64,000 nucleotides of DNA from Streptomyces sp. NBC_01216 (GCF_035994945.1 NZ_CP108677.1:930001-994000); one strand, 5' to 3'; positions 49,880-58,439 are shown, counted from the first letter of the stretch. A program made the numbers and translations. The notes: generated by a model from the sequence alone, not told the origin.

Positions 49880-51151
49880 TCAGTCCCCAGCCGGCACGAG
49901 GGGGAGCTCCACCAGAGCGGACGTACCGCTGGGAAGGCGGGGTTCCAGCAGCAGACGCCCTCCCGCACTCTCGATCCGGACGCGCAGCGAGGCGAGGCCG
50001 ATGTGCCCGCGGCGCACGCTGTCGGTCGTGGCACCGGGAGGAAGCCCCACGCCGTCGTCCTCCAGCAGCATGCTGACCCTGCCGTCGGCCGCGTGCAGCC
50101 GAATCCGCACGTGGCGGGCTTCGGCATGTTTCACGATGTTCCCGAGGAGCTCTCGGGCCGCGTCGAAAGCGAGGTTCTCCAGGCGGAACCGCGGCACGGG
50201 CGCGTATTCCGCGCGGACGTCGAACTTGCCCCGGCCCCTGGCACTGCCGACGAGTGCCTGCACCGCCTGGACCAGGCCCAGCTCCTTGAGGACCGCCGGG
50301 TGCAGCTCCCCGACGATCGAGCGCATCTGCTGCGCGGCCTCGGCGAGGGCAAGGTCAGCGCGCCCGAGAGCCTCCTGCCGGTACGGCGGGGAGCGCCCCT
50401 CGTCCACGTCGTGGCGGGCCGCGAGTACGTTCTGCAGGGCCTCGTCGTGCAGCGCTTCGGCGAGGCTCCGGCGCTCGCGTTCCTGAGCGTCCATCGCTTG
50501 CCCCAGCAGCGCGTGACTCTGCGCCATCAGCTTTTCGACGGTTCGGACCCGATCGCTCTGCACCCAGGTCAGCGAGGTGCAGACCGCTCCCAGCAGGAGC
50601 AGGCTCAGGACGTGGAGGGCGACGGAGGCCCAGCCGAGATCTCCGCGTGACAGGGCAAGGGCCAGCAGGTACGCGAGAGCGGTGGCGCAGGTCATGACGC
50701 TGGTCACCCGGGGCCGCAGCTGGAAGGCCGCAAGTACCGGCACCAGGAAGAACGCGTCGTCGGCCGGCGGTCGGGCGCCGGCCGGCGCGGCGAATCCCTG
50801 GGAAACCACCAGCAGCGAGGCGACAACGAGCAGGTCGAGCCAGAGGAAGTGCCACGTCCAGCGCGTTCTCTGACGGTCGGACCAGGCCATCTCGACCAGA
50901 AGCAGTGACCAGAGCGTGTAGCCCGCGACGAGCGCGCCGCAGGCGGCCTTGTGCTCGTGCGGCGGAAACCAGAGCAGCTGCACGAGGAGCAGCACCACTA
51001 TCAGGAGGCGCGCGAGCACCTGCATCCTCAGGGACCGCCGGGATTGCGAACGGGTCACGGACCGCTCCCGGTAGCCCTCGGGTGCGTCCGGCCGAGGTTC
51101 ACCTCCACCTGGCACGGTGATCATCCTCCGCATCCCGGGCCGGGGAAACAC
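49880..51151 (-). CDS. NarL-type sensor histidine kinase
   Basis: Up to 423 residues. Five to six N-terminal membrane helices (~45-195; LARLLIVVLLLVQLLWF, LDLLVVASLLVVSQGF, VLSLLLLGAVCTSL) form a membrane-embedded sensor. The HisKA_3 domain has the phospho-acceptor H235 in LAEALHDEALQNVLAARHDV and the HATPase domain NIVKHAEARHVRIRL and EDDGVGLPPG. GTG at 51151 abuts the response-regulator stop; GTG at 51058 with GGGAG upstream is an alternative that omits a Gly/Pro-rich leader. Signal unknown. Second gene of the operon. Confidence 0.88.
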   Translation of the reverse strand: MFPRPGMRRMITVPGGGEPRPDAPEGYRERSVTRSQSRRSLRMQVLARLLIVVLLLVQLLWFPPHEHKAACGALVAGYTLWSLLLVEMAWSDRQRTRWTWHFLWLDLLVVASLLVVSQGFAAPAGARPPADDAFFLVPVLAAFQLRPRVTSVMTCATALAYLLALALSRGDLGWASVALHVLSLLLLGAVCTSLTWVQSDRVRTVEKLMAQSHALLGQAMDAQERERRSLAEALHDEALQNVLAARHDVDEGRSPPYRQEALGRADLALAEAAQQMRSIVGELHPAVLKELGLVQAVQALVGSARGRGKFDVRAEYAPVPRFRLENLAFDAARELLGNIVKHAEARHVRIRLHAADGRVSMLLEDDGVGLPPGATTDSVRRGHIGLASLRVRIESAGGRLLLEPRLPSGTSALVELPLVPAGD

Positions 51152-51802
51152 TCATTCGAGGAGACCGCGGCGCATCGCTTCGGCCACCGCGGCGGCCCGG
51201 TCTCCCACTTCGAGCTTCTCGTAGAGCCGCTGGGTGTGTGTCTTCACCGTGCTGGGAGCGAGGAACAGTTCCTCGGCGATCTGCGGGATGCTCTTGCCTT
51301 CGGTGAAGGCGCGGAGCACCTGCAGCTCGCGTTCGCTGAGCAGCACCCGGTCGTTCCCGCCGGCGCGCAGCCGTACCTGTTCCATGAGGCCGGTGGTGAG
51401 GTCCTCGGGCAGCGCGGTGCCACCCCGTGCGACGCGCATCACGGCGTCGATGATCTCGTTGCGGGTCGCATCCTTGGCCAGATAGCCGGCAGCGCCCTCC
51501 TCGATGGCCCGGAAGACCAGGCCGTCGTCCGTGTAGGCGGACAGGATGATCACCCGCACGGGCAGGCCGTCGCGTACGACGGCGTGCAACACAGCGATGC
51601 CGTCCAGCCGGGGCAGCCGTTGGTCGACCACGGCGACATCCGGTCGGTGCTTGCGTATGTGTTCGAGGGCCTGCGCACCGTCCTCCGCCTCGGCCACCAC
51701 TTCGGCCTGTCCGCTCTGAGTCAGGGCTCGAACGACGCCCTCGCGGTAGATCGGGTGATCGTCGGCGACGATAACGCGCACCCTCGTGCCGTCTGCGTGC
51801 AT
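51152..51802 (-). CDS. NarL/LuxR-type response regulator
   Basis: 216 residues. Receiver domain with acidic pair D14/D15 (VIVADDHPIYREGV), phosphorylation site D60 (VAVVDQRLPRLDG) and the conserved lysine in AGYLAKDATRNEI. C-terminal LuxR-type helix-turn-helix (LLSERELQVLRAFTEGKSIP, QIAEELFLAPSTVKTHTQRLYEKL). Pairs with the directly following sensor kinase. Nothing in the sequence identifies its regulon; the nearest candidates are the small secreted-protein gene and the FolE2-QueD operon on the same island. Confidence 0.92.
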   Translation of the reverse strand: MHADGTRVRVIVADDHPIYREGVVRALTQSGQAEVVAEAEDGAQALEHIRKHRPDVAVVDQRLPRLDGIAVLHAVVRDGLPVRVIILSAYTDDGLVFRAIEEGAAGYLAKDATRNEIIDAVMRVARGGTALPEDLTTGLMEQVRLRAGGNDRVLLSERELQVLRAFTEGKSIPQIAEELFLAPSTVKTHTQRLYEKLEVGDRAAAVAEAMRRGLLE

Positions 51803-52021
51803 GCCAGACCATCCCGTCGGACCTAGGTCCTGTCGTCAACGTGGCGCCGGTCAGGCCGACGTGTTGCGGTGCCGGTCGTCGCGGGCCGACTTCGACCCGG
51901 GACCGGTGCTCGACACCTCCTCCATTGTCCCGCAGTCTGCTGCGGACGCCTGTGAACCGCGGCCCCGCCTTGCGGCACGGCCGTGACCACCGCCGTGGTC
52001 TGAAAGGTGATCTCCTGACCG

Positions 52022-52145
52022 ATCCTGGGCCTCCAGTCGTGCCGGCGGGGCACCGAAGCAGCCGTGGATGCCACTCCCCATCCCGAGATGCCGGATGTCC
52101 TTGCGGTCCGGGCCGGCGGTCCGGGTTCTCGAACCGCTTCGGGTC
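52022..52145 (-). pseudogene. Cytochrome P450 heme-loop relic
   Basis: On the minus strand DPKRFENPDR (52145-52116) and, in another frame, RKDIRHLGMGSGIHGCFGAP continuing PARLEAQ (52105 to ~52022) are adjacent. Together they are the C-terminal end of a bacterial CYP: the meander region and the heme-ligand loop with its cysteine (GSGIHGCFG). A frameshift separates them and neither the I-helix nor the ExxR region is visible nearby. The remainder of 51803-52591 (about 790 bp) has no supportable gene and is probably further decayed sequence. Confidence 0.7.
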
Positions 52146-52591
52146 GGTTGGCGTAGTCGATGATCTCCGCAGGATGGCTCGTGCCATGGCAGCTCCTCGT
52201 ACTCCTCGATGGCGGGCGCGCCTGGTTCAGTGGTGCGCGGGGTTGAACATCACCTTCCGGTCAGCCGGCGAGTGCCCGCTGAGCACGCGGGAGCTGAGCC
52301 CTACCGGTCAGTGGCCAATTGCGGGAGAGCCCTGGGACATCCCCACACGGCCCCGCCCGAGCGACGCTCCTGCGCGAACCCGTCCACCCGGTCGAGAGCC
52401 TCCGCGCGAGCGGTGGGCAACCGGGTCCGGCGGCCGGCCGCCGGTACGACGGGCACGGGCCGCAGCCGCGCCGTAGAGTCGCTGCTGAGAGGCCGTGGCG
52501 CGGGGACGGCACGGGAACAGACGAAGAGGCCCGCGCAGGCGGTCGGAGGTCCGCTGTGCCCGGATGAGCGGGTGATCGGAGGTTCCACACC

Positions 52592-52972
52592 ATGGCCGGT
52601 CCGCAGGAACCAGTCCCCGAGGCTGCCTCGATCTGGGTGGAACAGCGCCTCCCCGGGTTCCACCGCTGGCCCGAGGCCCCGCCCGAACGCGACTATCTGG
52701 CCAGTCGCCACCGCCACCTCTTCAGAGTGCGGGTCGACCTGCTCGTCGCGCATGACGAACGCGACCTGGAGTTCTTCGATGTCGCCGACCTGGTCCGCGA
52801 GTGGTGGGGGCCTGGCGAGCACGAGTTCGGGCCGGCGTCCTGCGAGGCCATGGCACGCGAGCTGGGACAGTGGCTCATCGGGCGTCGCCTGCCCGTGGCC
52901 GAGACCGCCGTCGCGGCGGACGACGAGGGCGGATCCCGGCTGATCTGGCGCATCTCCCCTCCCTCCAGCTGA
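52592..52972 (+). CDS. Hypothetical protein, possible T-fold relative
   Basis: 126 residues. The core reads LPGFHRWPEAPPERDYLASR, then HRHLFRVRVDLLVAHDERDL and EFFDVADLVREW; a C-terminal SCEAMARELGQWLIGR and a final beta strand follow. The FHRW..AP...........HRH.F pattern occurs in small bacterial and phage proteins of unknown function, and the strand-HxH-strand layout recalls the 6-pyruvoyl-tetrahydropterin synthase fold. ATG at 52592 has GGAGG about 9 nt upstream. It faces the QueD and FolE2 genes tail to tail, which supports a pterin connection but does not prove one. Confidence 0.65.
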   Translation: MAGPQEPVPEAASIWVEQRLPGFHRWPEAPPERDYLASRHRHLFRVRVDLLVAHDERDLEFFDVADLVREWWGPGEHEFGPASCEAMARELGQWLIGRRLPVAETAVAADDEGGSRLIWRISPPSS

Positions 52973-53135
52973 AGGGGACCCGCTCCCGCTGTGCCGTGGC
53001 GCGTGGCCCGGATGTGGCAGCGTGGCACGCCGCTTGCGGGACAGGACACCATCCGCCCACGCCCCGGTGGCGCTTGCCCGGGCGGCCCGGGGCTTCGATG
53101 TTGCGGCGGGCCAGGCGCGCACCGCACCGCCGCGG

Positions 53136-53501
53136 TCAGTTGGGACGGTACTCCGCCCAGGTCTTCGGGGTTTCCGAAACACGCACGGCGGTGAGTTCGG
53201 GCAGCCGCTGCGACCACGTCTCGTGTACCCACATGGCGATCTGTTCCGCGGACGGATTGCGGTCGGCGATGCTGTCGTTCAGGTGCCGGTGGTCGAGGTG
53301 GGTGTCGATCCAGTCCTTGAGGTCCGCCAGGTCCCGGTAGTCCCGGACGAATCCCGCCTCCGTCAGTGCGTCGGAGGCGGCCGACAGCTCGACGACGACG
53401 ATGTAGTTGTGCCCGTGCATACGAGAACAGGGGTGGTCCGTCGGCAGATGGGCGAGCTGGTGGCTCGCCGAGAAGTGGAATTCCTTGGAAATGGTCAGCA
53501 T
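53136..53501 (-). CDS. queD: 6-carboxytetrahydropterin synthase (QueD) / PTPS family
   Basis: 121 residues, the standard length. Converts dihydroneopterin triphosphate to 6-carboxytetrahydropterin, the second step toward 7-deazapurines. Zinc ligands H14, H29 and H31 are in FHFSASHQL and MHGHNY, the catalytic cysteine is C25 (DHPCSRMHGH), and the Asp-His pair D70/H71 lies in HLDHRHLND. A late SETPKTWAEY supplies the conserved glutamate. It follows FolE2 after 79 bp in the same direction. No QueE or QueC is visible, so it cannot be said whether the end product is a deazapurine or another pterin. Confidence 0.92.
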   Translation of the reverse strand: MLTISKEFHFSASHQLAHLPTDHPCSRMHGHNYIVVVELSAASDALTEAGFVRDYRDLADLKDWIDTHLDHRHLNDSIADRNPSAEQIAMWVHETWSQRLPELTAVRVSETPKTWAEYRPN

Positions 53502-53580
53502 GAGGTGTCTCCGTTCGTTTGCCGTGGCGGATCGGAAGCCGACGCCGGCTGTGGGACCGTTCGCTCGGCTGCCCGCGGAA

Positions 53581-54429
53581 CTAGCCGGTCACCACGGCGA
53601 TGGCGTCGTGGCTGTGAATGCTCTCCAGATTGCGGACCGCGACGCGGTGGACGAGGTCCCGGCGGCGGCACGCGGCGGACACTTCGCGTGCCATGTCCTC
53701 CACGAACACCGGGTTGTCATATGCCTGCATCGTCAGGACACGCTCGTCGGGGCGTTTCACCAAGGGCACGACGGGCGCGGAGGAATGCGAGGTCGCCAGC
53801 TTGATCAACTCGCCGACGGGCAGCGGGTACGGTGTGTCGCCCTGCCCCGTCACGGTGAGGGTGACCTGGCTGCGCTGGTTGTGGGCACCGTAGTCGGAGA
53901 TGTTCTTGGAGCAAGGACAAAGGCTGGTGACCTCACAGGTGACCGACGTGTCCAGGAGCACCTGACCTTCGTCCCAGTTCATCTCGAACGCCACGTCGTG
54001 CACGGCCCAGGACGTGATCCCACTGGCGGGCGCCGTGACCTCGGTCGCCACGTCCATGGTCAGGTGCACCGACAGCCCCGGGGCGTCGAGGGAACCGGCG
54101 CCTGTCTTGAGGAGGGTGCCGACGGCCCTCGGGTCGAAGTCGCGCAGGGCGTCGTGGACCAGGGCGACCATGCGGCTCATGTGTGTACCCCGGCGGTCGT
54201 GCTGCAGACGCACGCTGACGGTCGCCTCCGCGATGCCCTGATGACGCAGCTTCCCGTCGTCGAGCACGATCGGGTACCGCAGACCGCTGATGCCGACCAT
54301 GTCGATCTCGATGCCGCGCCGGTCGTACTCGTTCTGAACATCGTGCAGATCCCGCTGTGCGGGCGCGGCGAGCATCTGTGAGGACCCGGAGCCGCTGTCG
54401 GGACCGGCGGTGTCAGTACGGAGCGTCAT
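53581..54429 (-). CDS. folE2: GTP cyclohydrolase FolE2 (zinc-independent type IB)
   Basis: 282 residues. Opens GTP to dihydroneopterin triphosphate, the entry to folate and 7-deazapurine synthesis. Family blocks are RDLHDVQNEYDRRGIEIDMVG, VGISGLRYPI and the active-site cysteine region CEVTSLCPCSKNISDYGAHNQR; later PVFVEDMAREV and DAIAVV. ATG at 54429 follows GAAGGGAAA. FolE2 genes are often zinc-repressed, but I see no A/T-rich Zur box upstream. FolE2 and QueD form a two-gene operon. Confidence 0.93.
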   Translation of the reverse strand: MTLRTDTAGPDSGSGSSQMLAAPAQRDLHDVQNEYDRRGIEIDMVGISGLRYPIVLDDGKLRHQGIAEATVSVRLQHDRRGTHMSRMVALVHDALRDFDPRAVGTLLKTGAGSLDAPGLSVHLTMDVATEVTAPASGITSWAVHDVAFEMNWDEGQVLLDTSVTCEVTSLCPCSKNISDYGAHNQRSQVTLTVTGQGDTPYPLPVGELIKLATSHSSAPVVPLVKRPDERVLTMQAYDNPVFVEDMAREVSAACRRRDLVHRVAVRNLESIHSHDAIAVVTG

Positions 54430-54593
54430 CGTGTTTCCCTTCGTCGGGGGAGGGACGTCGGAACGTCCCTGCAGGGCTGCCACCCGACTGGGCGGCTGAC
54501 CGAACGGCCATGCCTCTACACTCGCGTGGGCCCACCGGCCCGGGTACACCCGAACGGGCCGGGTACCGGACGAAGCGCCATCCCCTGATCGGA

Positions 54594-54638
54594 GGAGCCG
54601 CATGGCTCCAGGCGGCCCGCACGGCGCCATGCGGCTCC
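54594..54638. repeat. Inverted repeat with 13-bp arms upstream of folE2
   Basis: GGAGCCGCATGGC (54594-54606) and its complement (54626-54638) are separated by 19 bp. They lie 165 bp upstream of the folE2 start and about 100 bp before the transposase relic. This may be a terminator for incoming rightward transcription or part of the insertion sequence end. The rest of 54430-54743 shows no gene and no recognisable riboswitch. Confidence 0.45.
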
Positions 54639-54743
54639 TGCGGGCTCGTATCCGAGACACGAGCAGGCGGAGCGAACGCGGTCAGGTGACCCCCGGAGCG
54701 TGGACAAAGGGGCTCATGCCGCGAATACAACGTCGATGACGTC

Positions 54744-55107
54744 GTGCTCGACACCATCACCATCAGCGGCGAGCCGGTGACCATCCAAGCCGCCGCGACG
54801 ACCGGCCGCGCCGCTTGTCCGGGCTGCGGAACCGGCTCGACACGGGTACACAGCCGGTACGTGCGCCGCCTGGATGACACCGCGGCCGGCCGATGCCGCC
54901 TGATCATCGAGTTGCGGGTCGGCCGGTTCCGGTACCGCCGGTTCCGGTACCGCCGAAAGGCATGTCCCAGCCTGCGTTCGTCGAGCAGGTGCCAGGGCTG
55001 ACCTTCCGTTGTGGACGGCGGAGTCAGGGACTGCGGACCGCCCCCGGCACGTGGCGCCCATGCTGGCCGGCCGTACGGGCGCCGGGCTCGCTGATGCTTT
55101 TGAAGCA
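54744..55107 (+). pseudogene. ISL3-family transposase N-terminal relic
   Basis: The frame LDTITISGEPVTIQAAATTG followed by RAACPGCGTGSTRVHSRYVRRLDDTAAG is the zinc-finger start of an ISL3 transposase (CPxC pair). It then passes through a duplicated FRYRR-FRYRR. Continuation is in other frames: FVEQVPGLTFRCGRRSQGLR, then APMLAGRTGAGLADAF. After about 55107 similarity stops, so the catalytic DDE domain is absent. A 15-bp tandem duplication (54925-54939, 54940-54954) explains the doubled FRYRR. Non-functional. Confidence 0.75.
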
Positions 55108-55132
55108 CTGTCCCGGCCAGCGGAGCGAAGAA

Positions 55133-55155
55133 GAGCCCCGAGGCGACCGGGGCTC
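55133..55155. terminator. Hairpin between transposase relic and membrane-protein gene
   Basis: GAGCCCCG (55133-55140), 7-base loop AGGCGAC, CGGGGCTC (55148-55155). It lies 146 bp beyond the stop of the membrane-protein gene on the minus strand. A likely bidirectional terminator. Confidence 0.6.
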
Positions 55156-55300
55156 GCCCGGTGCGGACAAGGCGGCGGGCGACGAGTGGTCCGGCCAGGC
55201 TGACGCAGAGGGGCAGCGCGAGGACGCGCAGCGCGTCCTCCCATGGGGGGACTCTCCCCGCCGAGAGCCCAGACGGCGCCCATGGCCGCCTGCGGCAGTC

Positions 55301-56140
55301 TCAGCCGGCACGCGTACAGACCCGGCCACCGCAGTTCCTCCCGGCCCCGCCGCTCGGCGCGGACGCCTGGCACGGCGGCGCCACCGAATCCGGCCGACGG
55401 CCCAGTCGGGGGGCGCCGCCGCCCCGTGAATCCCGGGTGGAGGAATTGCCTGCGGGTGAGAGCGGCGGCCTGTCGACCGGGGCGAGTGAAACGCGGTGCA
55501 TCCGGATCATGACCGCGGTGAACACTCCCACAGCCAAAACCGCGGCGGCCGCGGTCGTGGCCAGGACCGCAGCCCCACTCCTGGTGGAGAGGAACTCCCA
55601 GTCGTCGATCATCAGCAGCACGACGAAGGCGAGTCCCGCGACCATGGCGACCACGAGCGCGCGCACTGCCCCGGGCCGGCCGCGGTGGTCGGCGCATGCC
55701 CGGGCCGCTCGCTTCAGTGCGAGAGTCCAGAGCACGGCCGTCACCGCACACATCACCGTCAGGAAGGCCGCGTGGTAGATCCCGGCCGCGTTGAAGTGGT
55801 GAGGCTCGGGGTGTGCCCAGGTGAGCTGGTGGGCTTCGTCCTTCCACCGGACCAGCTGGGTCAGGGCTCCGGCCGCGCCTCCGGCCGTGGCCGACGCCGC
55901 CGCGTGCCCGCTTTCTGGCGCTGCCTTGGGGAGGGCGGCAACCGTGAAGACCAGGGCGCCTGTCATGACCGGCAGAGCCAGGGCGTCGCCCCAGGTCTCG
56001 CACAGATCCCCGAACATTCCCGGCAACCGCGAGTCCCTGTCCATTACCAGGTGGAAGACGAAGAGGGCGCCGAATCCGGCCAGCAGCACGGCCAGCCCGG
56101 CGGCTACGGCCCTTCGGGCCGGCGTAGCAATCGCGTTCAT
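55301..56140 (-). CDS. Hypothetical multi-pass membrane protein
   Basis: 279 residues with about five membrane segments: AVAAGLAVLLAGFGALFVFH (~11-31), LALPVMTGALVFTVAALP (~53-71), YHAAFLTVMCAVTAVLWTLAL (~128-148), ALVVAMVAGLAFVVLLMI (~163-181) and AVLATTAAAAVLAVGVFTAV (~195-215). A 60-residue Pro/Arg/Gly-rich C-terminal tail follows and may be partly artefactual if the original stop was lost. ATG at 56140; a weak AGGA ribosome site lies 11 nt upstream. No family recognised. It is the island gene nearest to the intact tRNA-Leu. Confidence 0.65.
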   Translation of the reverse strand: MNAIATPARRAVAAGLAVLLAGFGALFVFHLVMDRDSRLPGMFGDLCETWGDALALPVMTGALVFTVAALPKAAPESGHAAASATAGGAAGALTQLVRWKDEAHQLTWAHPEPHHFNAAGIYHAAFLTVMCAVTAVLWTLALKRAARACADHRGRPGAVRALVVAMVAGLAFVVLLMIDDWEFLSTRSGAAVLATTAAAAVLAVGVFTAVMIRMHRVSLAPVDRPPLSPAGNSSTRDSRGGGAPRLGRRPDSVAPPCQASAPSGGAGRNCGGRVCTRAG

Positions 56141-56614
56141 CGGATGACAGATCCTCACAGGTGACTCGGTGGCCGGCCCGTACAGCAGGCGGCCCGGTCC
56201 GGGTGCCGGAAGAGGTCCCGCGCCGAACAGGTCGCGCGCCGAGTACCCGTGGAAGGCCCGCCGCGCGAGCGGAGGCCGGACAGTGGCAAACAGCCACTCG
56301 CCGGAGCCCACATGACGCGCTCTGTTGCAAAGCCCGGCGCGGGTGCGGGGCACCCGCATCTCCACAGTGGCCGGGCGCGCCACTCTGACGCCACAGTCGA
56401 TCGGGGGACGGACCGGTTGAGGTCCGCCCCCCGTCGGGGGAACGAGCACCGCAGTACGCCAGGGGAACGTCAGCAGGCGGAACGCAAGCGGTTTGGTGCT
56501 GCCTGGGTGGCTTCCCCAGTCCGACCTGGGGATTCGCCGGTCTTGTTGGTCACGCGGTTGGTCACGCCGCCGCCCGGAAAACGCGAAAGACCCCAGATCG
56601 ACTGGGGTCTCTGC
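56141..56614. other. Gap with tRNA-Leu terminator; otherwise no gene seen
   Basis: The stem AGACCCCAG (56588-56596), five-base loop, CTGGGGTCT (56602-56610) directly follows the tRNA 3' end on the minus strand and ends in AAAG/CTTT, a rho-independent terminator. The region further left to 56141 has no convincing coding sequence and may contain the promoter of the membrane-protein gene. Confidence 0.6.
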
Positions 56615-56702
56615 TGGTGTCCGAGGGGGGACTTGAACCCCCACGCCCGATAAAGGGCACTAGCACCTCAAGCTAGCGCGTCTGCCATTCCGCCACCCGG
56701 AC
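56615..56702 (-). tRNA. tRNA-Leu (anticodon GAG), CCA encoded
   Basis: Read on the minus strand, the acceptor arms GTCCGGG and CTCGGAC pair with one G-U. The D-arm region is TGGCGGAATGGCAGACGCG, the anticodon stem CTAGC/GCTAG encloses TTGAGGT (anticodon GAG), the variable arm is long (TGCCCTTTATCGGGCGT) as expected for a class II tRNA, and the T-loop is GTTCAAGTCC. CCA is present after discriminator A. Reads CUC/CUU leucine codons. Its 3' side is the likely insertion point of the 49.0-56.6 kb island. Confidence 0.95.
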
Positions 56703-57078
56703 AAGGTGTCTGTCGCTCCGGGGTGTTCCCCGCGGCGACATGGACAACTCTACCAGGGGTTCGAGGTGCCTTTCACCCACGTTTCCCGTGGTCAGTGACG
56801 TGCGGTGCCCTTCACTCGCCCGATCCCGCATCCGTTGACCCGCCGGGTGTGCGTGAGGTGGCGATTCATCCACGGAGAGTGCGTTCAGCGGCTTCGGGCG
56901 CCCGAGGGCTGTCCCGCGATCCCCGGCGGGCGCGCGGCGCCGGCTGCGGCACCTCGCCGCGTTGTCGGATCGCCCGGATACCCCCGGTACGAGTGCGGCC
57001 CTCCGCCGTGCGACGCACCGCATCCGACGCCGCGCGCCGTCCCACCGCGGACTACGGGGCGGGCCATAGCCTGCCCCG
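56703..57078. promoter_or_regulatory. tRNA-Leu and DUF2254 promoter interval
   Basis: 376 bp without a supportable gene. At the right end TAGCCT (57067-57072) lies 6 nt before the GTG of the DUF2254 gene, consistent with a leaderless transcript. The tRNA promoter should lie just right of 56702 on the minus strand, but no clear boxes were identified. Confidence 0.4.
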
Positions 57079-58380
57079 GTGAACTACTCCGAGTACCGCA
57101 GGCCCCGGATTCTGTCGCCCTTGCGGGAGCATCTGCGGGATAGCTTCTGGTTCGCACCGGTGGCCGCCATGGTGGCGGTGTTCGCGCTGTGGAGCGCCAC
57201 CGACACGGCGGACCAGGCGATCGTCGCGCATCTCCAGAGCGAGGGGGCGTACGACGACGTCGCCGATCTGATCAAGTTCGCCGAGGACGCCAGGACGATC
57301 GTGACGACGATCAGCTCCGCGATGATGACCTTCATCGGTGTGGTGTTCTCGATCTCGCTCGTCGCGCTGCAGATGGCGAGCGGGCAGCTCAGCCCTCGGG
57401 TCGTGCCCATCTTCGTCAGGAACCGCATCACCAAGGCGACCTTCTCCGTCTTCCTGGCGACGTTCGTGCTCTCGCTGCTGGTCCTGTCCGCGTACGAGAG
57501 CGAGCCCGATCCCCGGGCCGTCTCCAATGTGCCGCTGTTGCAGTCGATCCTGACACTGCTGATGGTGGGTCTGAGCCTGCTGCTCTTCGTGGCGTACGTG
57601 AACTCGACGCTGCGGCTGATGCGTGTGGGGTATGTCGTGGCCCTGATCACCAACGACTCGTTCCGGGTGCTGGCGAGACAGCCGCGGCACGAGGGGGAGA
57701 CGGAGGATCTGGGGCCCACGACCGCGTTCCTCACGCACCGGGGCGAGGCCGGCGTACTACGGGACGTGAACGTGGCCCTGCTGGTGCGGTCCGCCCGGCG
57801 GCACGGAGTGGTGCTGCGCCTGCTTCCCCGGATCGGGGACTTCGTGCTGCCGGGTTCCCGGGTCGTCGCCGTGCACGGCGACGGGCACGTTCCCCGCCTG
57901 CTGTCGTCGGCTCTGTCCGTCGGTGTCGAACGGGGTTTCCGCCAGGACCTCTCCTTCGGGCTTCGCCAGCTCGCGGACATCGCGCTTCGGGCCCTGTCCC
58001 CCTCGCTGAACGACCCGACGACGGCGGTGCAGTGCCTGGACCGGATCACCCAGATCCTGGCCGCTCTCGCGGACCGGCCGCTGGGGTCCGTCCGCTATCG
58101 CGACCGGAAGGGAACCGTCCGGCTGGTGCAGGACGTGCCGGGGTGGGCGGACCTGGTGGATCTCGGTTTCACCGAGATCCGGGGCTGTGCGGAGGGCAGC
58201 CCGCAGGTGGTCCGCCGGCTGGTCGCCGGGCTGGACGACCTGCTGGCCCTCGCTCCTCCCGCGCGCCGGGAAGCGCTGCTGCGACACCGCGCGCTCCTGG
58301 TCCAGCGGGTGGAACGGACGGCGCAGGAGCCCGCCGACCGCGAATTCGCACTGGAGGCGGACCGGCAGGGAATCGGCTGA
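57079..58380 (+). CDS. DUF2254 membrane protein
   Basis: 433 residues. N-terminal membrane helices: FWFAPVAAMVAVFALWSA (~24-41), then IVTTISSAMMTFIGVVFSISLVAL (~74-97), ATFSVFLATFVLSLLVLSAY (~117-136) and LTLLMVGLSLLLFVAYVNSTL (~157-177). The conserved QMASGQLSPRV follows the second helix. The C-terminal ~250 residues are cytoplasmic with the family block RQDLSFGLRQLADIALRALSPSLNDPTTAVQCLDRI. Function unknown. GTG at 57079 is preferred on the basis of the -10-like TAGCCT 6 nt upstream. Convergent with the sortase gene, with a hairpin between them. Confidence 0.92.
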   Translation: MNYSEYRRPRILSPLREHLRDSFWFAPVAAMVAVFALWSATDTADQAIVAHLQSEGAYDDVADLIKFAEDARTIVTTISSAMMTFIGVVFSISLVALQMASGQLSPRVVPIFVRNRITKATFSVFLATFVLSLLVLSAYESEPDPRAVSNVPLLQSILTLLMVGLSLLLFVAYVNSTLRLMRVGYVVALITNDSFRVLARQPRHEGETEDLGPTTAFLTHRGEAGVLRDVNVALLVRSARRHGVVLRLLPRIGDFVLPGSRVVAVHGDGHVPRLLSSALSVGVERGFRQDLSFGLRQLADIALRALSPSLNDPTTAVQCLDRITQILAALADRPLGSVRYRDRKGTVRLVQDVPGWADLVDLGFTEIRGCAEGSPQVVRRLVAGLDDLLALAPPARREALLRHRALLVQRVERTAQEPADREFALEADRQGIG

Positions 58381-58390
58381 GCAAGGTGGC

Positions 58391-58415
58391 CGCGGCGCCG
58401 GAGCATGGCGCCGCG
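58391..58415. terminator. Hairpin between convergent DUF2254 and sortase genes
   Basis: CGCGGCGCC (58391-58399) and GGCGCCGCG (58407-58415) with a 7-base loop, 10 bp after the DUF2254 stop and 24 bp beyond the sortase stop. Confidence 0.65.
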
Positions 58416-58439
58416 CGGGCTGCGTCACGGAGGCGGGAG

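Noticed and set aside
54430..54600. Riboswitch or Zur box upstream of folE2
   Set aside because: FolE2 genes are often zinc- or pterin-controlled, but no A/T-rich Zur palindrome and no preQ1 or THF riboswitch core could be recognised.
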